Source: Dethiobacter sp.
GTDB lineage: Bacteria > Bacillota > Dethiobacteria > Dethiobacterales > Dethiobacteraceae
Length of the DNA: 64,000 bases
Assembly: GCA_018333635.1 (NCBI GenBank)
Contig: JAGXTL010000015.1
Coordinates: 1 to 64,000 of the forward strand
Direction: 5' to 3'
The notes beneath the pieces are model-generated. The model had not been told where the DNA came from and ran no database searches. It saw only the letters and a list, made by a program, of their open reading frames with translations. The translations under genes were made by a program, and so were the position numbers. Below, piece by piece: positions 45,879-54,171 of the stretch; position 1 is the stretch's first letter; each line of letters opens with the position of its first letter.

Positions 45879-47228
45879 CTAAAAGCGTTCAGCCATTAAG
45901 CGCACAGCAATTGAGAAGTAAATGAGCAGACCTGTGGCATCCTTAATGCTTGTGACAAGCGGGCCGGAAGCATAGGCAGGGTCAACGCCCATGCGGCTAA
46001 AGACAAGCGGTATCAGCGTGCCGATGGTCGCAGCAAGAGTTACAGTAGAAAACATCGCGATACCAACTACCGCACCAAGAATAGGGTCAGCCTGCCACAT
46101 CCCGGCCGCGAGCGATACAGTTGTGCCGCAGATTAACCCCATGATTAAGGCCACCCTAATTTCCCGAAAAAAATAACCCCACATTTCGGATGTTTCAATT
46201 TCTCCTGTTGCCACCCCGCGCACAAACACTGTAGATGACTGAGTAGCCACATTTCCACCCATATCCATAATTACAGGAATAAAAAAGACTAAAGCAGCCA
46301 CCGCCATCAAAGCTTCTTCATATGCTTGAATCACACTGCCGACAAATAACCCGCCAACAAGCGTAATCAGCAGCCAAGGAAGCCTGCGCCTTAGGATACT
46401 TGAAACAGAGGCTCCTACCAGGTCCACGCTCTCCAGTTCCGCAACGCCGACACGCCGGTAAATATCCTCGGTAGCTTCTTCCTCCAGAACATCCAGGATA
46501 TCATCAACAGTTACAATCCCCAGTAAGCGCTGACCATCATCTACTACCGGCACAGCCAGCAAATCATACTTTGAAACAAGCCGCGCCACTTCCTCCTGGT
46601 CGAGATCCACGGCCACATGAACCACATTTTTTCTCATAATCTCGGATAGACGGGTGCCGTCCGGCGAAACAATCAGCTCCCGCAACGACAGCACACCAAT
46701 CAATCGCGCTGCTTCATCCACCACATAAACATAGTAGACAGTCTCCGCCTCAGGGGCAATTTCCCGTAAGCGGCGAATCGTTTCTTCCACAGTCATATTT
46801 TCAGGAAAGGAAATATATTCGGTAGCCATAATCCCGCCGGCACTATCTTTGCGGTATTTCAACAGGCCGCGAATCTCTTCCGCGTCTTCCTCAATCAAAG
46901 TAAGCAGTTCTTTAGCTTCTTCTTCAGGCAGTTCAGCCAAAAGGTCGGCAGCATCATCGGTAGACATCTCTTTTAAAATGGCGGACGCGCGCTTGCGGGA
47001 GAGCAGCTGGAAGAGGTCTACCTGCTCAATGTCTTCCATCTCCTGAATGACCATCGCCGCTTCTTCGTCACTTAAAAGTTCAAACAGATCAGCCTTTTGC
47101 TCGTCTGATAAATCTTCGACAATTTCGGCAAAATCACTCGGGTGCAAATTTTGAAAGAATTCCTGCAAATTGGTGTCCCGCTCTTTAATCATTATCAGGA
47201 TTTTCTGCAGCGATTTCTGCAGCGACAT
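45879..47228 (-). CDS. mgtE: Magnesium transporter MgtE
   Basis: A 449-residue magnesium channel. An N-terminal superhelical domain (LHPSDFAEIVEDLSDEQK) is followed by two CBS domains (about residues 140-255, including YVYVVDEAARLIGVLSLREL and LLAVPVVDDGQRLLGIVTVDD) and five membrane helices with the pore segment MGGNVATQSSTVFVRG. Start at ATG 47228 with GAGGTGAG. It lies 23 bases after csoR. Confidence 0.96.
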   Translation of the reverse strand: MSLQKSLQKILIMIKERDTNLQEFFQNLHPSDFAEIVEDLSDEQKADLFELLSDEEAAMVIQEMEDIEQVDLFQLLSRKRASAILKEMSTDDAADLLAELPEEEAKELLTLIEEDAEEIRGLLKYRKDSAGGIMATEYISFPENMTVEETIRRLREIAPEAETVYYVYVVDEAARLIGVLSLRELIVSPDGTRLSEIMRKNVVHVAVDLDQEEVARLVSKYDLLAVPVVDDGQRLLGIVTVDDILDVLEEEATEDIYRRVGVAELESVDLVGASVSSILRRRLPWLLITLVGGLFVGSVIQAYEEALMAVAALVFFIPVIMDMGGNVATQSSTVFVRGVATGEIETSEMWGYFFREIRVALIMGLICGTTVSLAAGMWQADPILGAVVGIAMFSTVTLAATIGTLIPLVFSRMGVDPAYASGPLVTSIKDATGLLIYFSIAVRLMAERF

Positions 47229-47251
47229 ACTGCTCACCTCATTCCCTCTGC

Positions 47252-47512
47252 TCAAACAATATACTTGCTCAGCATCTTCATAGCCTCATCAATAAAATCA
47301 GCATCCCGTTCCGCAATCGCTTTCTCAAGGCAATGACGGAAATGAGTCTGAAACACTAAGGAGCCGACACTGCCGACGGCTGCCTTCACTGCCGCAATCT
47401 GTACCAGCACATCGGCACAGGACTGTTCATCTTCAATCATCTTGCGGATTCCTTTAACCTGTCCCTCTATGCGGCTAAGACGATTAATCACATTTTGACG
47501 GTCTGCGTCCAT
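47252..47512 (-). CDS. csoR: CsoR-family copper-sensing repressor
   Basis: An 86-residue four-helix DUF156/CsoR protein. C32, H57 and C61 reproduce the spacing (25 and 4) of the Cu(I)-binding Cys-His-Cys triad of CsoR, so copper is the most likely signal. Start at ATG 47512 with AGGGGTG. A promoter lies at 47543-47571. No copper exporter or chaperone is in the window, and the next gene is mgtE. Confidence 0.88.
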   Translation of the reverse strand: MDADRQNVINRLSRIEGQVKGIRKMIEDEQSCADVLVQIAAVKAAVGSVGSLVFQTHFRHCLEKAIAERDADFIDEAMKMLSKYIV

Positions 47513-47542
47513 CTTTTCACCCCTTACGCCTTCTTCCTTAGA

Positions 47543-47571
47543 ATTATAACCTTTTACCAAGTTTAATACAA
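47543..47571 (-). promoter_or_regulatory. csoR promoter
   Basis: TTGTAT (47571-47566), 17 bp, TATAAT (47548-47543). The -35 box almost touches the T-run that terminates the 6S RNA. Confidence 0.65.
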
Positions 47572-47572
47572 T

Positions 47573-47787
47573 AAAAAAACCCCACAATGCCGTGAGGTAC
47601 CGTTAGTTTTGAACTGCTCTCTCCACAGGTGGGTGCCCTCCTGCCAGTTTTACATGTCCTCTGCAAAAGGAGGCGTATGCGCTGCAGGCAGAGACCAAGC
47701 TCCCGAGTTCAAAGTGTTAGCTCAAAACTGTATACGGCGGTTCACAAACACAGCAGGGTTATATCAACATTGTTTCTGCTTCACTGC
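47573..47787 (-). ncRNA. ssrS: Probable 6S RNA
   Basis: A non-coding stretch with its own promoter (TTGCGA, 17 bp, TATAAT with extended TGC; -10 near 47790-47795) and terminator (CCTCAC-ggcatt-GTGGGG then seven T). The predicted transcript of about 200 bases folds as one long irregular hairpin: AGTTTTGA near the 5' end pairs with TCAAAACT near the 3' end. The inner part has GCCTGCAG.. facing CTGGCAGGAGGGCACCCACC. Size, the GGGCACCCACCT segment and the rod shape fit 6S RNA, which binds the sigma-A polymerase. The assignment is by pattern, not alignment. Confidence 0.7.
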
Positions 47788-47885
47788 CATTATAGCAATT
47801 TTTTTCAACGCTCGCAAGTGTAATTTCCTGTCAGAGCATTGCTATAAATTTCCTCTCAACGCATTTTTCCCTCTTACTCTACAAA

Positions 47886-47921
47886 TCCCCTCTCCCTCTG
47901 GGAGAGGGTTAGGGTGAGGGC
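47886..47921 (-). repeat. Family C repeat
   Basis: Plus-strand TCCCCTCTCCCTCTGGGAGA, then GGGTTAGGGTGAGGGC: the inverse orientation of the copies at 22602 and 52361. Confidence 0.8.
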
Positions 47922-48058
47922 ATAGCCTTTTTCCACTATGATTGCACCGACTTCAAGCGGGTTATCTTCCACATACTGCGCCGCTCTGAGAACTGCTCGT
48001 TTTTAGCTTTCTGTCTATTTCAAAGATGCTGCTTATGAAAAATTAGCAGCACTGCAGA

Positions 48059-48087
48059 TTGTTTAGCACGTAATTAAGTGATATTAT
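48059..48087 (+). promoter_or_regulatory. Promoter of the nucleotidyltransferase gene
   Basis: TTGTTT (48059-48064), 17 bp, TATTAT (48082-48087), about 90 bases before the start codon. Confidence 0.5.
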
Positions 48088-48174
48088 CTAATTATCAGCT
48101 CGCGCGCGCTGCATAACAATCTTTGCTGAATTGTAAGCAGCGACCGGCAGAGAGAAACAATTGAGGTGTTTCGA

Positions 48175-49239
48175 TTGAAAGCGATGATTTTAGCCGCAGG
48201 ACTTGGGACAAGACTGCGTCCGTTAACAAACGTAGTATCTAAACCGATGGTACGCATGGCGGGACGACCATGCATAGAGCATGCGGTGCGTTTACTGAAA
48301 AAATATGGTGTTACCGAAATTATTGTAAATCTGCATTATATGCCGGAAATAATCCGGGAGCACTTTGTCGACGGATCTGCATTTGGAGTACAAATCAGCT
48401 ATTCGATTGAAAAGGAACTGATGGGTACGGCAGGAGGATTTAAGCGGGCAGAAGATTTTTTTGGTGACGCTCCTGCCCTGATTATCAGCGGCGATGCGTT
48501 AACAGACATCAATTTAGGAGAGTTTTTTCGCTTCCATCAAGAAAGTAAAGGGATAGCCACGCTGGCGTTAAAGAGAGTGGCTGATGCCACGCAGTACGGC
48601 GTTGTGGTCTGCGAAAAGGAACAAATCGTACAATTTCAGGAAAAACCAAAGCAGGAAGAAGCAATCAGCAATCTGGCAAATACCGGGATTTATCTGTTTG
48701 AGCCTGAGATTTTTCAATATATCCCGGAAGGAATATTTTATGATTTTGGTAAACAGCTATTTCCTGAGTTGTTGGCTAAGGGGAAGAAAATGTGCGGATA
48801 TGCAATGCGCGAATACTGGTGTGATGTTGGTGATTTGAATATCTACCGTGAGGCACATTATGATATGCTGACCGGCGTGGTAGAGGTAGAGCTGCCGGGG
48901 AAGCGCTTTGAAGGGGGCATTTGGCTTGGCGAACGTGTTTCTGTGCACCCGGACGCGGCATTGGTGGGACCCATACTGCTCGGCAACAATTGTACCGTCC
49001 AGGCAGGTGCAAAAATTTACGGACCGGCTATTCTCGGTGATAATGCCATTGTAGGCATGAATGCTGTAGTTAAAAGGAGTATCCTCTGGAATGATGTACT
49101 CATTGAGGATGAGGCGGAAATAGCCGATTCGATTGTAGCCGACGGAGGCATTATCCCCGGAGGAATTCTATTAAAGAATGAAGTATTGGAGAAAGAGATT
49201 CAACAATTCCTTACTTTTTCTGCGGTAAAGACAGCTTAA
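48175..49239 (+). CDS. Sugar-1-phosphate nucleotidyltransferase with left-handed beta-helix
   Basis: A 354-residue protein. The N-terminal nucleotidyltransferase domain has [38 protein letters not shown] and [11 protein letters not shown]. The C-terminus is a short hexapeptide-repeat helix ([27 protein letters not shown]). The family includes mannose-1-phosphate guanylyltransferases and glucose-1-phosphate thymidylyltransferases. Substrate cannot be set. The start is TTG 48175 with GAGGTG six bases upstream. Its last 29 bases overlap the convergent aspS end. Confidence 0.88.
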   Translation: MKAMILAAGLGTRLRPLTNVVSKPMVRMAGRPCIEHAVRLLKKYGVTEIIVNLHYMPEIIREHFVDGSAFGVQISYSIEKELMGTAGGFKRAEDFFGDAPALIISGDALTDINLGEFFRFHQESKGIATLALKRVADATQYGVVVCEKEQIVQFQEKPKQEEAISNLANTGIYLFEPEIFQYIPEGIFYDFGKQLFPELLAKGKKMCGYAMREYWCDVGDLNIYREAHYDMLTGVVEVELPGKRFEGGIWLGERVSVHPDAALVGPILLGNNCTVQAGAKIYGPAILGDNAIVGMNAVVKRSILWNDVLIEDEAEIADSIVADGGIIPGGILLKNEVLEKEIQQFLTFSAVKTA

Positions 49240-50986
49240 TATGCAGCTCCTCTAGTTGCGAGTCTGCCACAGAAGCCGGCGCCGCTGTCATTAAACAGCC
49301 GGCGCTTGCTGTTTTTGGAAAGGCGATCACATCGCGGATAGAATTCATGTCGGTCATCAGCATCACCAAGCGATCCAAACCAAAAGCAATTCCACCATGC
49401 GGCGGTGTGCCGTACTCAAAGGCGTCAAGCAAAAAGCCAAATTGCTCACGCGCACTCTCCTGCGAGAAACCTAACAGCTTAAATAGCCGCTCCTGCAGCC
49501 CCCGTTTATATATCCGCAAAGAGCCGCCGCCGATTTCCACTCCGTTTAAGATCAGATCATACGCCTTCGCCAGCACATTTTGCGGTTCGCTTTCCAGTTT
49601 TTCCAAGTCCTCGTCTCGCGGCGCCGTAAAAGGATGATGATTGGCAGTATAACGTTGTTCAGCCTCAGTAAAAGATAAAAGCGGAAAATCGACCACCCAA
49701 AGAAAATTACGCCGCAATTTATCAGGCAGGCCAAGCCGTTCAGCTAAATGCAGGCGCAACGCACCTAGTGACTGATAAGCCACCTCCCGCTTATCTGCCA
49801 CAAACAGCAGCAAATCTCCGGGCTCCCCGGACATCAGCGCCACAATTTGCTCCAAAGTTTCCGCGGCAAAAAACTTGGCAATCGGCGAACGGATGCTGCC
49901 GTCCGCTTCCACAAACATATATGCCAAACCTTTAGCCTCAAACTGCGCAACAAACGCCGTCAACTCATCGAGCTCGCGGCGACTGAAATGCCCGCATCCC
50001 TTAGCGTTAATTCCTTTTACCACACCGCCACCGGCAAGCACTTGCTTAAACACCTTAAAGTCTACACTGCTCACAATAGCAGAAAGATCGTTTAATTCCA
50101 GTCCGAAGCGTGTGTCAGGTTTATCGCTGCCGAAACGCTCCATCGCTTCCTGATAAGCCATGCGCGGAAAAGGCACCGCAATCTCCTCCCCCAACGCCTC
50201 CGCATAGACATGGGCAATCATCCCTTCCATCAACTCAAGCACCATCTCTTGATCACAAAAGGAGAGCTCTATATCTATCTGTGTAAACTCCGGCTGCCGA
50301 TCGGCACGCAGATCTTCGTCCCTAAAACAACGGGCAATCTGAAAATATCGCTCCATACCAGCCACCATTAAAAGCTGCTTAAAAAGTTGCGGCGATTGCG
50401 GCAAGGCAAAAAAGCTGCCCGGATTTTGCCGGCTTGGCACCAGATAATCCCTTGCTCCTTCCGGCGTACTTTTTGTCAGCATCGGTGTTTCCACTTCTAA
50501 AAAACCTTCCCTGTCCAGATAGTCTCGGACAAGTTTGCAAACACGGTGACGCAAAAACAAATTCTTCTGCATTTCAGGTCGGCGCAAATCCAAGTAGCGG
50601 TAACGCAGACGAATATTTTCATCAACATCCACCCCATCTTCAATATAGAAGGGCGGTGTTTTAGCTCTGTTTAGAATTATCAGTTCTTCCGCAAGCACTT
50701 CAATCTCTCCGGTCGACAATTTCCTGTTCACCGTCTCCGGAGAACGAGAGACAACTTTCCCTTTTACCGCAAGCACAAATTCGTTTCGAATCTCCTCTGC
50801 CTGCTTAAACATGTTTGAGTCATGTTCAAAGTTAAAAACCACCTGAATCAATCCGCTCCGGTCACGCAAATCTAAAAAAATCAGCTTACCATGGTCACGG
50901 CGGCGCTGCACCCAGCCATTTAAAGTTACCAGCTCGCCAATTTGCGCTTTCTTTACCTCACCGCAATAAACATCACGCAAATTCAT
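49211..50986 (-). CDS. aspS: Aspartyl-tRNA synthetase
   Basis: A 591-residue class IIb synthetase of bacterial type. An OB-fold anticodon domain ([20 protein letters not shown]) leads into the catalytic core ([53 protein letters not shown]) with an inserted GAD domain. Motif 3 is [16 protein letters not shown]. It overlaps the hisS stop by four bases. Whether it also charges tRNA-Asn cannot be told here. Confidence 0.97.
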   Translation of the reverse strand: MNLRDVYCGEVKKAQIGELVTLNGWVQRRRDHGKLIFLDLRDRSGLIQVVFNFEHDSNMFKQAEEIRNEFVLAVKGKVVSRSPETVNRKLSTGEIEVLAEELIILNRAKTPPFYIEDGVDVDENIRLRYRYLDLRRPEMQKNLFLRHRVCKLVRDYLDREGFLEVETPMLTKSTPEGARDYLVPSRQNPGSFFALPQSPQLFKQLLMVAGMERYFQIARCFRDEDLRADRQPEFTQIDIELSFCDQEMVLELMEGMIAHVYAEALGEEIAVPFPRMAYQEAMERFGSDKPDTRFGLELNDLSAIVSSVDFKVFKQVLAGGGVVKGINAKGCGHFSRRELDELTAFVAQFEAKGLAYMFVEADGSIRSPIAKFFAAETLEQIVALMSGEPGDLLLFVADKREVAYQSLGALRLHLAERLGLPDKLRRNFLWVVDFPLLSFTEAEQRYTANHHPFTAPRDEDLEKLESEPQNVLAKAYDLILNGVEIGGGSLRIYKRGLQERLFKLLGFSQESAREQFGFLLDAFEYGTPPHGGIAFGLDRLVMLMTDMNSIRDVIAFPKTASAGCLMTAAPASVADSQLEELHIKLSLPQKK

Positions 50987-52257
50987 CTCTTTGCCCCCTT
51001 AACCAGCCCTGCCAGCATGCTTGCCAATTCAGTCAATGCCACATCCTCCTGGCCTCCTGTTTGCATATCACGCAACACGGCTTGATCGCGCTTCATTTCT
51101 TCATCACCGAGTATCACGACGTATCTTGCTTGCTTTTTATCGGCAAACTTAAGTTGCGCTTTCAGACTGCGCCCCAAGTAATCTTTATCCGCAGCCACAC
51201 CCTGGCGCCGCAGAGCAATAACGACTCGCAGCGCCTCTGCCGCCGACACGTTTCCGGCGGTGACGACAAAAACATCAGTCAACTTACTCTCCGGCAGCGA
51301 GCTGCCCGCAGCCGCACGCGCCAGCAGAACGCGTTCAATACCAATGCCAAAACCAATCCCCGGCACATCCGGACCGCCGATGGTGGCAAGCAAATGGTCA
51401 TAACGCCCACCGCCGCCAAGCGAACTCTGCGCCCCCAAAACCGGAGAAACAATTTCGAAAGCTGTTTTGCTATAGTAATCAAGTCCGCGCACTAAGCGCG
51501 GATTAACAACATAAGGCTCTCCTAGAACATCCAGAGACTCCCGCACCGCGGCAAAGTGCTCCGCGCAGTCACCGCAGAGCTTGTCAAGCAAAAGCGATAC
51601 ATTCGCAGTCAATTCCTGACAAGACTCTTGCTTGCAATCCAAAATTCTTAACGGATTTTTATGAAAACGGCCGGCACAGTCCGGGCAAAACCGGTTTAAC
51701 TTCTCATGTAATTCCTCCTGCAAACAACTACGATACTCATCCCGGCAGTGAGGGCAGCCGACACTGTTAAGCTGCAGCGTAAATTCTTCCAGCCCCAGCG
51801 CACGAAAAACATAAAGCGAAAGCGTGATTACCTCCGCATCAAGAGACGGTTCCTTCGTGCCGAAAACTTCCACGCCAAACTGGTGGAACTGCCGGTAGCG
51901 GCCTGCCTGCGGCCTGTCATAACGAAACATAGGCCCTATGTAATAAACTTTCAGCGGCTGCGCCTCCCCGTAGAGCTTGTGCTCCAAAAAAGCCCTTGCC
52001 ACCGGCGCAGTCCCCTCAGGCCGCAATGTCAACGAGCGATCCCCTCGATCTGTAAAGGTGTACATTTCCTTTGCCACAATATCCGTCACTTCTCCCACAC
52101 TGCGCAAAAAAAGCTCTGTATGTTCAAACACCGGCGTACGGATCTCGGCATAGCCAAACAACCGGCAAAGCTCCCTGACTTTCTCCTCAAAGAACTGCCA
52201 TTGTTCCACTTCGCTTGGCAGAATATCCCGGGTTCCCCGGGGCGCTTTAGTTAACAC
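50983..52257 (-). CDS. hisS: Histidyl-tRNA synthetase
   Basis: A 424-residue class II synthetase. Motifs: [50 protein letters not shown], the histidine motifs [12 protein letters not shown], and [12 protein letters not shown]. The C-terminal anticodon domain is present. GTG 52257 (seven bases after GGGAGG) is a better start than ATG 52263, which is one base from that site. Confidence 0.96.
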   Translation of the reverse strand: MLTKAPRGTRDILPSEVEQWQFFEEKVRELCRLFGYAEIRTPVFEHTELFLRSVGEVTDIVAKEMYTFTDRGDRSLTLRPEGTAPVARAFLEHKLYGEAQPLKVYYIGPMFRYDRPQAGRYRQFHQFGVEVFGTKEPSLDAEVITLSLYVFRALGLEEFTLQLNSVGCPHCRDEYRSCLQEELHEKLNRFCPDCAGRFHKNPLRILDCKQESCQELTANVSLLLDKLCGDCAEHFAAVRESLDVLGEPYVVNPRLVRGLDYYSKTAFEIVSPVLGAQSSLGGGGRYDHLLATIGGPDVPGIGFGIGIERVLLARAAAGSSLPESKLTDVFVVTAGNVSAAEALRVVIALRRQGVAADKDYLGRSLKAQLKFADKKQARYVVILGDEEMKRDQAVLRDMQTGGQEDVALTELASMLAGLVKGAKR

Positions 52258-52321
52258 AATCATGCCTCCCTTACAAAAAAACCCCGCCCCTATCCGGCCG
52301 GAGTATCGGTTTGCCATCTTC

Positions 52322-52350
52322 ATTCTAGCCAATCGGCACAAGCTTGTCAA
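52322..52350 (-). promoter_or_regulatory. hisS-aspS promoter
   Basis: TTGACA (52350-52345), 17 bp, TAGAAT (52327-52322) on the minus strand, leaving a short leader of about 60 bases. No T-box elements are seen. Confidence 0.75.
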
Positions 52351-52360
52351 CATTCCCCAT

Positions 52361-52396
52361 GCCCTCACCCTAACCCTCTCCCAGAGGGAGAGGGGA
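52361..52396 (+). repeat. Family C repeat
   Basis: Same sequence and orientation as the copy at 22602, placed 11 bp upstream of the hisS -35 box. Confidence 0.8.
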
Positions 52397-52406
52397 GATG
52401 ATGGCC

Positions 52407-52448
52407 ATTCCCCTCCCTTGGAGGGGTGGCGCGAAGCGCCGGGGTGGT
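52407..52448 (-). repeat. Family A repeat, copy A5 (solitary)
   Basis: ATTCCCCTCC..GGAGGGG-TGGCGCGAAGCGCC-GGGGTGGT, the GGCGC-arm type without an inverted partner nearby. Confidence 0.85.
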
Positions 52449-52579
52449 CCTCCCCATGCCCTCACCTGTTTTATAACAGGCGCCGTCTTTGCAGATAATC
52501 AACAACATGCCGGCAAAATAAATCTAAATCGTCAAGCCGCGTCTCCTCCAAGAGGACAAAATCAGCCTTTGTCACCATC

Positions 52580-52608
52580 ATTTTAGCAGGAAAAAACAGT
52601 TAAGTCAA
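52580..52608 (-). promoter_or_regulatory. Second minus-strand promoter upstream of hisS
   Basis: TTGACT (52608-52603), 17 bp, TAAAAT (52585-52580). Transcription from here would run through repeats A5 and C into hisS. Its purpose is unclear. Confidence 0.45.
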
Positions 52609-52673
52609 AGAATCCGCTATCACAGAGACCATAATTGACCTCATCGATGAGCAAAAGTTGAATAAAATTGCGC

Positions 52674-52718
52674 AGGCCGCAATCACTTTTTTTGTGAATT
52701 GCGGCCTTCTTTTTATTT
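52674..52718 (+). terminator. Terminator-like hairpin
   Basis: AGGCCGCAAT pairs with ATTGCGGCCT and is followed on the plus strand by TCTTTTTATTT. No plus-strand gene ends here, so it may be part of a repeat or remain from a lost gene. Confidence 0.5.
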
Positions 52719-52753
52719 GGAAATTATTTAAAACACGGAGCGTCTTTTTTAGG
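52716..52753 (+). repeat. Family D repeat
   Basis: TTTGGAAATTAT, then AACACGGAGCGTC, then TTTTTTAGG. A matching copy is at 60721-60759. Both directly follow a terminator-like hairpin. Confidence 0.7.
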
Positions 52754-52768
52754 TATTTCAGACTCACC

Positions 52769-52861
52769 CAGCTGCTCCGCTCGCACGTTATCGCAGCTGC
52801 TAGTCGCGGTTTACTGATCGCTGCTTTCACCTAACGCTCGCTTCAGCATTCTGTGAAAGTC
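52769..52861 (-). repeat. Family E repeat, short form
   Basis: Read on the minus strand it matches the first 43 bp and last 31 bp of the element at 19394-19566 but lacks its central 90-bp hairpin. Confidence 0.7.
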
Positions 52862-52893
52862 TGCAATTCACTGAAAGAAAAGATTCTGAGAAT

Positions 52894-53031
52894 AATTCCC
52901 CTCCGGTGGAGGGGTGGCGCAAAGCGCCGGGGTGGTTACCTCCTGCACCCCTACAGGGGGACAGGTGATTTGTCCCACTCGTCCACACGACCACCCCGCC
53001 CTTGCGGGCACCCCTCCAGGGGAGGGGAATT
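52894..53031. repeat. Inverted pair of family A repeats (A6-A7) enclosing repeat B
   Basis: A6 (52894-52936, GGCGC-arm type) and A7 (52990-53031, GCCC-arm type) face each other with GGTGGT/ACCACC inward, the same layout as the DUF559 cassette. The 53-bp space holds the GGGACA repeat (52953-52978) and CTCGTCCACACG. AATT forms both outer ends. Confidence 0.8.
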
Positions 53032-53056
53032 TTTGTAGCAGACGTCTCCCGACAAC

Positions 53057-53995
53057 TCAAGTAAGGTCCTGATAGAGAACGGTGCTTAAATAACGCTCCC
53101 CGGTGTCGGGAAGAACGACTACAATATTTTTCCCCCTGTTCTCAGGGCGCTTGCCGATTTCGGCGGCGGCAAAAGCGGCGGCACCGGAAGAAATGCCCAC
53201 CAGCAACCCTTCTCTTTTTGCCAAAAGACGTGCCGTCTCAATGGCCTCTTCATTTTTTACCAGGAAAACTTCATCAATTACGCTTTTATTAAGTATCTCC
53301 GGGATAAAACCTGCACCGATTCCCTGGATTTTATGAGGACCGGGACTGCCGCCGGAAAGCACCGGTGAATCTGCAGGTTCCACCGCAATAATCTTCACAT
53401 CAGGCTTCCTTTGCTTTAGCACTTCACCCACGCCGGTAATCGTCCCTCCGGTACCCACGCCGCCAACAAAAATATCTACTTCACCATCTGTATCTCGCCA
53501 GATTTCTTCCGCTGTCGTTACGCGGTGAATTTGCGGATTGGCTAGGTTTTTGAACTGCTGAGGAATAAAAGCGTTTGGCGTCTCCTCCGCCAGTTCTTCA
53601 GCCCTCCTGATCGCACCTTTCATCCCCTCCGCACCGGGAGTAAGGATCAACTCCGCGCCCAAAGCCTTTAAAAGATTTCTCCGCTCAATGCTCATCGTCT
53701 CCGGCATAGTAAGAATCAGGCGATAGCCTCTTGCCGCCGCCACAAACGCCAGAGCAATGCCGGTATTGCCGCTGGTCGGCTCAATAATCACAGAGTCTTT
53801 TGTCAGCAGACCTCTTTCTTCCGCATCTTTAATCATCGCGTAGCCAATTCGGTCTTTAACGCTGCCAAGAGGATTATAATACTCTAGCTTGGCAATAATC
53901 TTTGCTCCCACACGGCTGGCGGCATTAAAATTCTTTAACTCCAAAAGAGGCGTGTTACCGATTAAATCAGTCAGGTTTTCAGCAATTTTGGCCAT
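53057..53995 (-). CDS. cysK: Cysteine synthase (O-acetylserine sulfhydrylase)
   Basis: A 312-residue PLP enzyme that makes cysteine from O-acetylserine and sulfide. The PLP lysine is K47 ([11 protein letters not shown]). [11 protein letters not shown] binds the substrate carboxylate and [14 protein letters not shown] the PLP phosphate. It stands alone under its own promoter and operator (54070-54126). No cysE is in the window. Confidence 0.96.
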   Translation of the reverse strand: MAKIAENLTDLIGNTPLLELKNFNAASRVGAKIIAKLEYYNPLGSVKDRIGYAMIKDAEERGLLTKDSVIIEPTSGNTGIALAFVAAARGYRLILTMPETMSIERRNLLKALGAELILTPGAEGMKGAIRRAEELAEETPNAFIPQQFKNLANPQIHRVTTAEEIWRDTDGEVDIFVGGVGTGGTITGVGEVLKQRKPDVKIIAVEPADSPVLSGGSPGPHKIQGIGAGFIPEILNKSVIDEVFLVKNEEAIETARLLAKREGLLVGISSGAAAFAAAEIGKRPENRGKNIVVVLPDTGERYLSTVLYQDLT

Positions 53996-54069
53996 TTTTT
54001 TTCCTCCAATACAAATATTCTTGTCAATTCTCCTGCCGCCCCGGCTTACCTCCGGGTCGGCATCTTTAA

Positions 54070-54126
54070 TTCCTACTAATTCTATTAGTTTAGTAGTATT
54101 ATATCCTCCCTTTCCGCAGCTGTCAA
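54070..54126 (-). promoter_or_regulatory. cysK promoter with Rrf2/CymR-like operator
   Basis: TTGACA (54126-54121), 17 bp, TATAAT (54103-54098). Over the start site lies CTACTAA-N10-TTAGTAG (54073-54096). The plus-strand stretch TTCCTACTAATTCTATTAG (54070-54088) resembles TTCCTAATAATTACATAGG in front of the siroheme reductase gene. The regulator is not known. CymR-type Rrf2 proteins are the obvious candidates. Confidence 0.65.
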
Positions 54127-54171
54127 GAAGTTATCCATCAAATTTTTCACTAAACCACGCGTTTTCAGCGA

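Larger units (their letters stand above)
47788..48174. other. Intergenic stretch upstream of the nucleotidyltransferase gene
   Basis: Contains an 11-bp inverted repeat that includes the 6S -10 box (47789-47799 and 47838-47848), a family C repeat (47886-47921), a possible decayed coding remnant on the minus strand (47926-48001), a GCTGC/GCAGC hairpin (48028-48050) and the promoter at 48059-48087. Confidence 0.55.
52258..53056. other. Repeat-rich hisS-cysK intergenic region
   Basis: About 800 bases without a convincing gene. In plus order: hisS promoter (52322-52350), repeat C (52361-52396), repeat A5 (52407-52448), a second promoter (52580-52608), a terminator-like hairpin (52674-52718), repeat D (52716-52753), repeat E short form (52769-52861), and the inverted pair A6-A7 with repeat B between them (52894-53031). 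Five repeat families meet here. Confidence 0.75.

Noticed and set aside
52471-52581. A 36-codon minus-strand ORF (MMVTKADFVLLEETRLDD..)
   Set aside because: Both ATGs fall within or before the predicted start site of the promoter at 52580-52608, there is no ribosome-binding site, and no homologue is known to me.
52605-52830. A plus-strand gene fragment (KESAITETIIDLIDEQKL..) ending at the hairpin 52674-52718
   Set aside because: A stop codon lies directly before it, the frame runs on through the hairpin into repeats D and E, and there is no start.
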